8,436 nucleotides of DNA, from assembly GCA_047629975.1 (NCBI GenBank), contig JBLHUT010000160.1:1-8436 (forward strand), given 5' to 3'. Each line of letters begins with the position of its first letter. The stretch's first letter is position 1. Positions 1-4,624 of the stretch are shown in pieces. The translations under genes were made by a program, and so were the position numbers. Source of the stretch: JBLHUT01 sp047629975 (lineage in GTDB: Bacteria > Pseudomonadota > Alphaproteobacteria > Rhodobacterales > Rhodobacteraceae). The notes under the pieces were generated by a model. The model was not told the origin of the DNA. It did not search any database and saw nothing but the letters and a program-made list of their open reading frames with translations.

Positions 1-156
1 GCAGCAATGAAATATGCTGGCAAGGAACGGCAATTCGAATTGGCCGGCTTGAGCCCGAATGTCGCCAAGGTCATGCAGTTGACGTGTATGGACCGTGTTT
101 TTGTTATTTTCGCTACGGCCGGTGATGCGCTTGCGAGCGATAGTGATGCAGCTTAA
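1..156 (+). CDS. STAS-domain anti-sigma-factor antagonist (RsbV/SpoIIAA-like), 3' end only
   Basis: Frame 1 is open from the left edge to a TAA at 154-156 and gives the last 51 residues of a protein whose start is outside the window. The visible part matches the C-terminal half of a STAS domain: a helix with AMKYAGKERQ, a strand FELAGLSP, a helix NVAKVMQLTCMDRV and the closing strand FVIF, followed by a short tail. The family role is to bind the anti-sigma kinase and free its sigma factor; the kinase phosphorylates a serine in the antagonist to undo this. That serine lies upstream of the window, so activity cannot be judged. The overlapping downstream kinase gene strongly supports the call. 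RbaV of the Rhodobacter capsulatus RbaV/RbaW system is a plausible relative, but orthology is inference. Confidence 0.85.
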   Translation, partial: AAMKYAGKERQFELAGLSPNVAKVMQLTCMDRVFVIFATAGDALASDSDAA

Positions 157-670
157 GGCGCTGAAGCGCGCCAGAACTTTTGGGTCCATAACCGGTGCTG
201 GTGGCATCGATGACGGGCACAGAACCGAAACAGGCGAAGTTCAGCGCGTGGATGATCGTGTGACCTTTATTCTGGATAGTACGCCGCTGGATGTTCGCAA
301 AACACTGGTGGCGTTGGCGGGTTCGCACGAGATGCAGCGTTTGTCGCGTGAATCTTTGGGGCGCGTTCAAATTGTGCTGGGCGAATTGCTGAATAATGTG
401 GTCGAACATGCGTATGAAAATCAGGCTGGCGGATTTGTGCAGCTGGATGTGTGGGTCTGTGACGGCGTGCTGAAGTGTCGCCTGCAAGATGGGGGAAAGC
501 CAATGCCCGCGCTGGCGGCTCCGGAGGGGGTGCTGCCACCGACAACAAATCAGTTCGATATGCTGCCCGAAGGAGGGTTCGGTTGGTTCTTGATCCACGA
601 ACTCACCCGCGATCTGTATTATGACCGCGTGAACGAAAAGAACTTGCTGAGTTTTTCGTTGCCGCTGTAA
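146..670 (+). CDS. anti-sigma-factor serine kinase, HATPase_c/GHKL fold (RsbW-like)
   Basis: This is the likely partner of the preceding STAS protein. RsbW-type proteins sequester a sigma factor and, with ATP, phosphorylate their antagonist. Counting from ATG 146 (174 aa), the N box is around residues 79-90 (GELLNNVVEHAY, with E80, N84, H88), the G1 box around 115-121 (DGGKPMP), and the G2 loop at 143-150 (GGFGWFLI); the protein closes with LLSFSLPL. This is the complete GHKL ATP-binding set. The start is uncertain. ATG 146 overlaps the STAS stop by 11 bases, which suits translational coupling, but the first 35 residues are not domain-like and include rare AGA and ATA codons. GTG 248, with a purine-rich AGGCGAAG about 8 bases upstream, would give 140 aa, close to the usual family length. 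The frame is open back to GTG 95. Neither sigma factor nor phosphatase is in the window. Confidence 0.85.
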   Translation: MQLKALKRARTFGSITGAGGIDDGHRTETGEVQRVDDRVTFILDSTPLDVRKTLVALAGSHEMQRLSRESLGRVQIVLGELLNNVVEHAYENQAGGFVQLDVWVCDGVLKCRLQDGGKPMPALAAPEGVLPPTTNQFDMLPEGGFGWFLIHELTRDLYYDRVNEKNLLSFSLPL

Positions 671-743
671 CCCGCACGACTGGAACAGTGCCTTGCGCTG
701 TCGTCTTGCGACCGGGCTTTCTTGCGTGTGACTTTTCCCCTTT

Positions 744-772
744 GTGATGACCGGGGGCTGTGATGACCGGGG
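744..772 (+). repeat. 13-bp direct repeat, period 16
   Basis: GTGATGACCGGGG occurs at 744-756 and again, identically, at 760-772, with three bases (GCT) between the copies. It lies about 75 bases after the anti-sigma stop. It could be a local duplication or a pair of protein-binding sites; the sequence alone does not decide. Confidence 0.7.
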
Positions 773-786
773 ACCGTCAGTATCAT

Positions 787-796
787 GGCTCGAGCC
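787..796. repeat. 10-bp perfect palindrome GGCTCGAGCC
   Basis: The ten bases equal their own reverse complement. The site lies 15 bases after the 13-bp direct repeat and 18 bases before the 21-bp tandem repeat. A palindrome of this length can occur by chance in several kilobases, so its weight comes only from its setting. Confidence 0.4.
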
Positions 797-813
797 GTAT
801 CCAGTGCGCCGCA

Positions 814-855
814 ACATTGCCCCAATCAAACCCGACATTGCCCCATTCGAACCAA
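814..855 (+). repeat. two imperfect 21-bp tandem units sharing ACATTGCCCCA
   Basis: ACATTGCCCCA is found at 814-824 and 835-845. Extended to 21 bases, the two units (814-834 and 835-855) agree at 17 of 21 positions. A period of 21 bp is two helical turns, so a bound protein would sit on the same DNA face at both units. The second unit ends four bases before a TTGACA hexamer (860-865). A third copy of the core ATTGCCCC occurs at 924-931, in the loop of the next inverted repeat. The arrangement suits an activator site above a promoter, but no matching -10 box was seen 16-18 bases after the TTGACA, so function is inferred only. Confidence 0.6.
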
Positions 856-905
856 ATTATTGACACGCACGCCGATTACTCAGGTCGGGTAGCTGAGATA
901 GCTTC

Positions 906-953
906 CCTCGGCGCCGTGTCTTTATTGCCCCCACCCAGTACACGGCGCCGAGG
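906..953. repeat. perfect 14-bp inverted repeat with 20-base loop
   Basis: The arms are CCTCGGCGCCGTGT (906-919) and ACACGGCGCCGAGG (940-953), exact reverse complements, separated by 20 bases. Each arm contains the self-complementary octamer CGGCGCCG. As RNA this would be a very stable hairpin on either strand. It is not a standard intrinsic terminator, because neither side is followed by a T tract: AAAATCC follows on the plus strand and GAAGCT on the minus strand. It could be a leader structure, a small-RNA stem, an operator pair or part of a dispersed repeat family. Confidence 0.85.
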
Positions 954-1095
954 AAAATCCAGATTTCCCCCTTTTGTTCCTGTCTACAGTTTTCCCTGTG
1001 TCGGGATTTTTGTCTTCAATCCGCTGACGTGGTGCGGTATCGCCGCCTCCAGCCCTTGTGCGCCTGTCATCAAGGGTGCAGGTTCGGCTTTGCTG

Positions 1096-1107
1096 ATTGA
1101 ATTCAAT
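1096..1107. promoter_or_regulatory. 12-bp perfect palindrome just before a ribosome binding site
   Basis: ATTGAATTCAAT is a perfect palindrome that ends four bases before the GGAGGA ribosome binding site of the next gene. This AT-rich site in a GC-rich context is a candidate operator or part of the 5' leader. I found no convincing -35/-10 pair around it. Confidence 0.4.
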
Positions 1108-1111
1108 ATTC

Positions 1112-1117
1112 GGAGGA
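1112..1117 (+). promoter_or_regulatory. Shine-Dalgarno site that decides the start of the GGT-like gene
   Basis: GGAGGA precedes ATG 1121 by three bases (CAC). The frame also has an in-frame TTG at 1097, but nothing Shine-Dalgarno-like lies in front of it, and the site itself would then fall inside the coding region. The start is therefore set at 1121. The spacing is on the short side. Confidence 0.75.
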
Positions 1118-1120
1118 CAC

Positions 1121-2701
1121 ATGCGCGATTTTCACCAACCCGGCCGTTCAGCGGTCTTTGCTGCGAACGGAATGTGCGCGACATCGCATCCTCTGGCGAC
1201 ATCCACGGCGCTCGAGATTCTCAAAAACGGTGGCAATGCAGTGGATGCTGCGATTGCCGGCGCGGTACTGCTTGGCATTTGCGAACCGCAGATGACGGGG
1301 ATTGGTGGCGATTGCTTTGTGCTGGTCAAGCCGGCAGGGGGCGAGGATATCGTGGCCCTTAACGGTTCGGGGCGTGCACCGGCCGCTTCGGACGCGGCAG
1401 CATTGCGTGCGGCAGGCCACAAGACGATCTCATCGCTGTCGGCCCACTCGGTGACAATGCCCGGTGCCATCGACGCGTTTTGCAAATTATCCGAGCGGTT
1501 CGGTACACTTGGAATGCCCGATTTGCTTGCCCCTGCAACTCGTTACGCCCGCGAAGGAGTGCCGGTTGCGCCGCGCGTGGCGTCCGACTGGATCGAGGCT
1601 TCCGAGCGGCTTCAGGGCAAGGCAAAAGAGCTTTTTCTGGTCAACGGCGAGATACCGCAAACCGGTCAGGTGTTCCGCGCACCCTTGCAGGTGGCGGCTC
1701 TTGAGGCGATTGCAGCTCACGGGCGTGACGGGTTCTACAAAGGGCCGGTTGCCGAGGATATCGTTGCATGTCTGCGTGCTGCGGGGGGCTGTCACACGCT
1801 TGATGATATGGCCAATGTCGAATCCACTTGGGAAGAGCCGATTTCCGGCCCCTACCGTGATCTGGAAGTCGTCGAGCATCCGCCCAACGGCCAAGGGGCC
1901 GCAGCCTTGTTGTTGGCCGATATCGTGGCGCAATTCGATGTTGCGAGCATGGACCCGTTCGGAGCGTTGCGCACCCATATCGAGGCCGAAGCGACAAAGC
2001 TGGCATATGATGCGCGCAACCGGTTTCTTGCTGATCCCGCCCACATGCCGGATCCCAACAGGCTGCTTGACCCTGAACTGGGGGCAAAACTGGCGGCTCT
2101 TATTGATCCCAAAAAGGCAATGGGCTCTCCGACGGCCCTGTCGGAATCGGTGCACAAGGAAACGATTTATATCACGGTCGTTGACAAGAACCGGATGGCA
2201 GTGTCGCTGATTTATTCCATTTTTGATGATTTCGGGTCGGGACTTGCCAGCGATAAATTCGGTATTCTGCTGCACAGCCGTGGTGCCGGATTCAACCTTA
2301 CCGAAGGCCACGCGAACGAGCTTGGTGCGAACAAGCGCCCCATGCACACGATCATTCCGGGCATGTTGCGCCAGAATGGCCGCGTCTTGATGCCCTTTGG
2401 TGTGATGGGCGGCCCGTACCAGGCCACAGGTCATGCACGGTTTGTCAGCAATATTGCCGATTACGGCATGGACCCACAAACAGCCATAGACAGCCCGCGC
2501 GCCTTTGCGTGGGATGGCGAGTTGCGGCTGGAGCGGGGATACGCGCAAGGCGTCTGGCAGGAATTAAGTGATATGGGCCACAAGGTTACCTTGCCACCAA
2601 CTGCCATTGGCGGTGCGCAGGCGATCCGGATTGATCCTGAAACCGGTATTCTGGAAGGGGCATCGGACCCGCGCAAGGATGGTGCCGCGCTGGGCTATTG
2701 A
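1121..2701 (+). CDS. gamma-glutamyltransferase-like Ntn hydrolase (GGT family, YwrD-like branch)
   Basis: This 526-aa protein has the usual length of the GGT family, whose members are made as one chain and cut themselves before a threonine that becomes the nucleophile of the small subunit. Visible marks are LKNGGNAVDAAIAGA (34-48), PQMTGIGGDCF (56-66), GSGRAP with R85 (82-87), the self-cleavage region TIYITVVD starting at Thr348, and FGVMGGPYQATGHAR (from 426). Aligned by eye to E. coli GGT with a constant offset of 43, Thr348 matches Thr391, and G430-G431 match the glycine pair. However N411, Q430, D433, S462 and S463 correspond to F368, R387, G390, H409 and T410. Self-processing is therefore likely conserved, but the gamma-glutamyl donor is probably different; the natural substrate is unknown. 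There is no signal peptide (MRDFHQPGRS), so it should be cytoplasmic, unlike periplasmic E. coli GGT. It stands alone between a repeat-rich leader and a hairpin. Confidence 0.9.
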   Translation: MRDFHQPGRSAVFAANGMCATSHPLATSTALEILKNGGNAVDAAIAGAVLLGICEPQMTGIGGDCFVLVKPAGGEDIVALNGSGRAPAASDAAALRAAGHKTISSLSAHSVTMPGAIDAFCKLSERFGTLGMPDLLAPATRYAREGVPVAPRVASDWIEASERLQGKAKELFLVNGEIPQTGQVFRAPLQVAALEAIAAHGRDGFYKGPVAEDIVACLRAAGGCHTLDDMANVESTWEEPISGPYRDLEVVEHPPNGQGAAALLLADIVAQFDVASMDPFGALRTHIEAEATKLAYDARNRFLADPAHMPDPNRLLDPELGAKLAALIDPKKAMGSPTALSESVHKETIYITVVDKNRMAVSLIYSIFDDFGSGLASDKFGILLHSRGAGFNLTEGHANELGANKRPMHTIIPGMLRQNGRVLMPFGVMGGPYQATGHARFVSNIADYGMDPQTAIDSPRAFAWDGELRLERGYAQGVWQELSDMGHKVTLPPTAIGGAQAIRIDPETGILEGASDPRKDGAALGY

Positions 2702-2739
2702 GGACGATATTTGACAGGGTCAGGCGGTGCCTTGCCCTG

Positions 2740-2770
2740 TTACGCCGCCTCGCGAAGTGAGGCGGCGTAA
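2740..2770. terminator. 12-bp perfect hairpin between convergent genes
   Basis: TTACGCCGCCTC (2740-2751) pairs exactly with GAGGCGGCGTAA (2759-2770) around a 7-base loop. It lies 38 bases after the stop of the GGT-like gene and 20 bases beyond the stop of hspQ, which points at it from the other side. The placement and strength suit a shared, bidirectional 3' end. There is no T tract on either side (CCGCAAAG on plus, CAGGGCAAGG on minus), so it may protect the 3' end or assist another termination mode rather than be a classical intrinsic terminator. Confidence 0.65.
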
Positions 2771-2790
2771 CCGCAAAGAGCTGCTCGGGA

Positions 2791-3117
2791 CTAGTTCAAT
2801 TGAAAGTGAAGCGGATAGATGCCGTTTTCGAACTCGCCAAACAGGTCATCAAGATCGGGGTGGTCAACCGGTTCACCGGAATTATCCTGAACAAGGTTTT
2901 GCTCCGACACATACGCCACATAATAGCTTTGATCGTTTTCTGCCAACAGGTGATAGAATGGCTGTTCTTTTGCGGGGCGGCTGTCCTCGGGAATGGCATT
3001 GTACCATTCATCGGTATTCGAGAACATCGAATCAACATCGAACACAACACCCCGAAAAGGGTGCTTGCGGTGACGGACAATTTGCCCGAGGTGGAATTTG
3101 GCGTGTGACTTAAGCAT
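2791..3117 (-). CDS. hspQ: heat shock protein HspQ (YccV-like, hemimethylated-DNA-binding family)
   Basis: This 108-aa protein fits the HspQ family in length and sequence. It shows KFHLGQIVRHRKHPFRGVVFDVD (7-29, described by ends and key residues G11, R15, H16, P20, R22, G23), a central EQPFYHLLAEN (51-61), YYVAYVSEQNL (65-75) and a closing P-V-D-H-P segment (83-87). Known roles in enterobacteria are heat-shock induction, binding hemimethylated DNA at oriC, and acting with the Lon protease as a regulator or substrate enhancer; which of these applies here is inference. The start at 3117 is chosen because the conserved domain begins immediately and AGGAG lies 10 bases upstream. The frame stays open upstream to 3198, but that extension is not family-like. 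It is transcribed convergently to the GGT-like gene and divergently from the transglycosylase gene. Confidence 0.9.
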   Translation of the reverse strand: MLKSHAKFHLGQIVRHRKHPFRGVVFDVDSMFSNTDEWYNAIPEDSRPAKEQPFYHLLAENDQSYYVAYVSEQNLVQDNSGEPVDHPDLDDLFGEFENGIYPLHFQLN

Positions 3118-3162
3118 AGTTTTCGAACTCCTGGTGCGTGTGAGTACCGCCAAATCGGTACA

Positions 3163-3191
3163 ATTGTCCATCCGACAGGCGGAATTTTCAA
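3163..3191 (-). promoter_or_regulatory. candidate promoter of hspQ
   Basis: Read on the minus strand, TTGAAA (3186-3191) and GACAAT (3163-3168) are separated by 17 bases, and they match the housekeeping consensus at 5 of 6 and 4 of 6 positions. Transcription would start about 40 bases before ATG 3117. The -35 part in the context GTTGAAA also resembles the CTTGAAA of alphaproteobacterial heat-shock promoters, which would suit hspQ, but the -10 side does not clearly match that class. The palindrome ACAATTGT (3160-3167) overlaps the -10 box. Confidence 0.45.
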
Positions 3192-3275
3192 CAAACACTC
3201 CGTGATCGGACGCAGCGGGTGAACCGTGCGCTCGTTGTCAAAGTGGTGCACTTCGAAATTGCCATCGACAGTGCT

Positions 3276-3303
3276 TTGCCTTTGCGTCCGGATCGACTAA
3301 ATT
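3276..3303 (+). promoter_or_regulatory. weak candidate promoter of the transglycosylase gene
   Basis: TTGCCT (3276-3281) and TAAATT (3298-3303) are 16 bases apart and each match the sigma-70 consensus at 4 of 6 positions. A start site near 3310 would leave a short leader before ATG 3334 but almost none before ATG 3316, which mildly favours the later start. The match is weak enough to be chance. Confidence 0.25.
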
Positions 3304-3333
3304 GTTCTCAAAATAATGAAAGCGAGTAGCAGG

Positions 3334-3915
3334 ATGAGCAGGATCCTTTACCTTTGCCTTCTGGTGGTTTTGACCGGCTGTGGTGGTGGAAGTGGCAGCC
3401 CGCCGCGCGACCTTGATAATGCGTGCAGTATTGTGCGTGAACGACCGCAGTATTTGCGGGCGTTTCAAGCGGCGGAACGGCGTTGGGGCGTGCCGGTGCA
3501 CGTGCAGATGGCTACAATCTATCAGGAAAGTAAATTTATCAGTAACGCGCGCACGCCGCATCGTTATGCGGTGGGTGTTATTCCGATGGGACGGCAAAGT
3601 TCCGCTTATGGCTATTCTCAGGCGCTTGATGCGACGTGGCGTGAATACGAGCGCAAGGTTGGCGGGCGCGGTGCAAAACGGAACCGTATCGACGATGCGG
3701 CTGACTTCATGGGGTGGTATATGACCCAGAGCCGGGACAAGAACGGCATTGCTCTGTCTGATGCGCGCAACCAGTATCTAGCGTATCACGAAGGGAACAC
3801 AGGTTTTAGGCGGGGCAGTTTCAATTCAAAGCCGTGGCTGTTGCGTGTGGCCGGAGAGGTTTCTGCACGGTCGCGGCTTTACGACACTCAGTTACAGGCC
3901 TGCTCACGTCGATGA
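3334..3915 (+). CDS. transglycosylase SLT-domain lipoprotein
   Basis: This is a small lytic-transglycosylase-like lipoprotein of 193 aa. Residues 1-16 form a lipoprotein signal peptide (SR, hydrophobic core, lipobox L-T-G-C with Cys16), followed by a Gly/Ser-rich linker. The SLT domain follows: MATIYQESKF holds the probable catalytic Glu65 in the E-S motif, AYGYSQALDATW (91-102) is the G-x-x-Q segment, and YLAYHEGNTGF (148-158) matches the Y-x-x-G segment near the end of such domains. Family enzymes cleave the MurNAc-GlcNAc bond of peptidoglycan, leaving 1,6-anhydro ends; its exact role in remodelling is unknown. The residue after Cys is Gly, so nothing indicates retention at the inner membrane. 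ATG 3334 is preferred over ATG 3316 because purine-rich GAAAGCGAG precedes it, while the earlier one has no ribosome binding site. It ends 7 bases before the convergent lolA stop. Confidence 0.82.
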   Translation: MSRILYLCLLVVLTGCGGGSGSPPRDLDNACSIVRERPQYLRAFQAAERRWGVPVHVQMATIYQESKFISNARTPHRYAVGVIPMGRQSSAYGYSQALDATWREYERKVGGRGAKRNRIDDAADFMGWYMTQSRDKNGIALSDARNQYLAYHEGNTGFRRGSFNSKPWLLRVAGEVSARSRLYDTQLQACSRR

Positions 3916-3916
3916 G

Positions 3917-3930
3917 AACGCTTTAGCGTT
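3917..3930. terminator. small palindromic hairpin at the slt/lolA convergent ends
   Basis: AACGCT-TT-AGCGTT spans the 7-base gap between the two convergent stop codons and covers the lolA TAA (3923-3925). It can form a short stem on both transcripts. There is no T tract beyond it on either side, and the stem is only 5-6 bp, so its role as a shared terminator is tentative. Confidence 0.35.
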
Positions 3931-4534
3931 GCCGCTGTTTGATCTCGTGGGTGATGTCAAACAGGAACGCTGACAGCGGCATGCCTTTGGTCATTGACCC
4001 AAGCATGACATTCGTCTGACCACCGCCTTCGTCGGTTATCATCCATTGGCGTAAGGTCGTGGGGTTGGACGAAAAAATCAGATCAATCGAGCCATATTCA
4101 GGGTGCTCGGGGTCTTGTGCCGTGATGACCGTGCTGGATCCGTCGCGGCGCAGGCCGGTTACCATTTCTGCGCGGGTCAGATCCACTTTGCGTGCAAGGA
4201 TAAGGTTCAGCGGCGTTCGGCGCAGTGGAAACTGTTGTGGGGCAATGTCCGACTTGCTGTCAAAGATGGCCACCTGTCCGCCGCCGGTAATAACCAGAGC
4301 CGCCGCAGGGGCGTCATATTCGAAACGGGCACGGCCGGGGCGTTTGAGGAAAAGCGTCCCCGTAGAGGTCGACCCGTCCGAGTTTACTTGGGTAAATGGC
4401 GTTTGGGCGGTCGTCAACGTGTTCAGGTAACGGGACACTTCCCCAAGCGAGAGCGCCTGCTGCGCGGTTGCGGGCAGGGCGAGAGCTATCAACAAGGACA
4501 GCGCAACAAGAGGGCGGGATAAAACCATGAACAT
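3923..4534 (-). CDS. lolA: outer-membrane lipoprotein carrier protein LolA
   Basis: LolA takes lipoproteins released from the inner membrane by the LolCDE transporter and carries them through the periplasm to the outer membrane. The 203-aa product has a Sec signal peptide (residues 1-24, hydrophobic core from 8 to 20, likely cleavage after P-A-T-A) and a single LolA beta-barrel-like domain. Typical parts are GTLFLKRPGRARFEYDAP (59-76), ALVITGGGQVAIFDSKS (79-95), QQFPLRRTPLNLIL (100-113) and the later strands around IDLIFSSNPTTLRQW (150-164). ATG 4534 is chosen because AGGAG (complement of 4544-4548) lies 9 bases upstream; a second ATG two codons later is less well spaced. The frame extends further upstream without family-like sequence. 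It follows ftsK by 89 bases in the same direction, so joint transcription is possible, and it is convergent with the transglycosylase gene. Confidence 0.9.
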   Translation of the reverse strand: MFMVLSRPLVALSLLIALALPATAQQALSLGEVSRYLNTLTTAQTPFTQVNSDGSTSTGTLFLKRPGRARFEYDAPAAALVITGGGQVAIFDSKSDIAPQQFPLRRTPLNLILARKVDLTRAEMVTGLRRDGSSTVITAQDPEHPEYGSIDLIFSSNPTTLRQWMITDEGGGQTNVMLGSMTKGMPLSAFLFDITHEIKQRQR

Positions 4535-4605
4535 AAGATAACGCTCCTGTGGCGACTTTGCATCCCTGCTGCGATCACAGGGGCGCGATCTGCTGTAATT
4601 TATGG

Positions 4606-4624
4606 ACCGGCCGCCGTTGCCGGT
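4606..4624 (-). promoter_or_regulatory. hairpin at the ftsK stop codon, before lolA
   Basis: On the minus strand the last base of the ftsK TGA begins the arm ACCGGC, which pairs with GCCGGT after a 7-base loop; TCCATAAATT follows. A 6-bp GC-rich stem with only a scattered T-rich tail would be a weak terminator or attenuator. It may lower lolA readthrough relative to ftsK or mark a 3' end. Confidence 0.35.

Larger units (their letters stand above)
671..1120. other. long repeat-rich intergenic region without a convincing gene
   Basis: About 450 bases lie between the anti-sigma gene and the gamma-glutamyltransferase-like gene. Open frames here lack recognisable domains and run into the neighbouring genes in wrong frames, so I call none. 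From left to right the stretch holds a 13-bp direct repeat (744-772), a 10-bp perfect palindrome GGCTCGAGCC (787-796), two imperfect 21-bp tandem units (814-855), a TTGACA (860-865) with no good -10 at normal spacing, a perfect 14-bp inverted repeat (906-953), a pyrimidine-rich run (about 958-1018) and a 12-bp palindrome (1096-1107). No terminator with a T tract follows the anti-sigma gene. The region probably contains the promoter and control sites of the downstream gene; a small RNA is possible but not shown. Confidence 0.6.

Noticed and set aside
671..760. Intrinsic terminator after the anti-sigma gene
   Set aside because: Only short stems (for example GTCG/CGAC around 710-722) and a loose pyrimidine run are present; no stable hairpin with a T tract was seen.
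113..838. Long minus-strand frame opposite the anti-sigma gene
   Set aside because: It is antisense to a gene with all GHKL motifs and shows no domain-like sequence of its own.
860..900. Promoter built on TTGACA at 860-865
   Set aside because: The -35 is perfect, but no acceptable -10 is found 16-18 bases downstream, so I do not annotate a complete promoter.
906..953. Insertion-sequence terminal inverted repeats
   Set aside because: The arms are only 20 bases apart, no target-site duplication flanks them, and there is no transposase or remnant nearby.
760..1362. A 200-codon plus-strand open frame across the intergenic region into the GGT-like gene
   Set aside because: It has no recognisable domain, covers the inverted repeat, and its second half is a wrong-frame reading of a confidently identified gene.
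1487..2548. A 353-codon minus-strand frame inside the GGT-like gene
   Set aside because: The plus-strand reading has family motifs along its whole length; the antisense frame is a by-product of GC-rich codon use.
4472..4479. GGGCAGGG, matching the E. coli KOPS consensus GGGNAGGG, inside lolA
   Set aside because: A single 8-base match in GC-rich coding DNA is expected by chance, and its closeness to ftsK has no functional meaning since KOPS act genome-wide.
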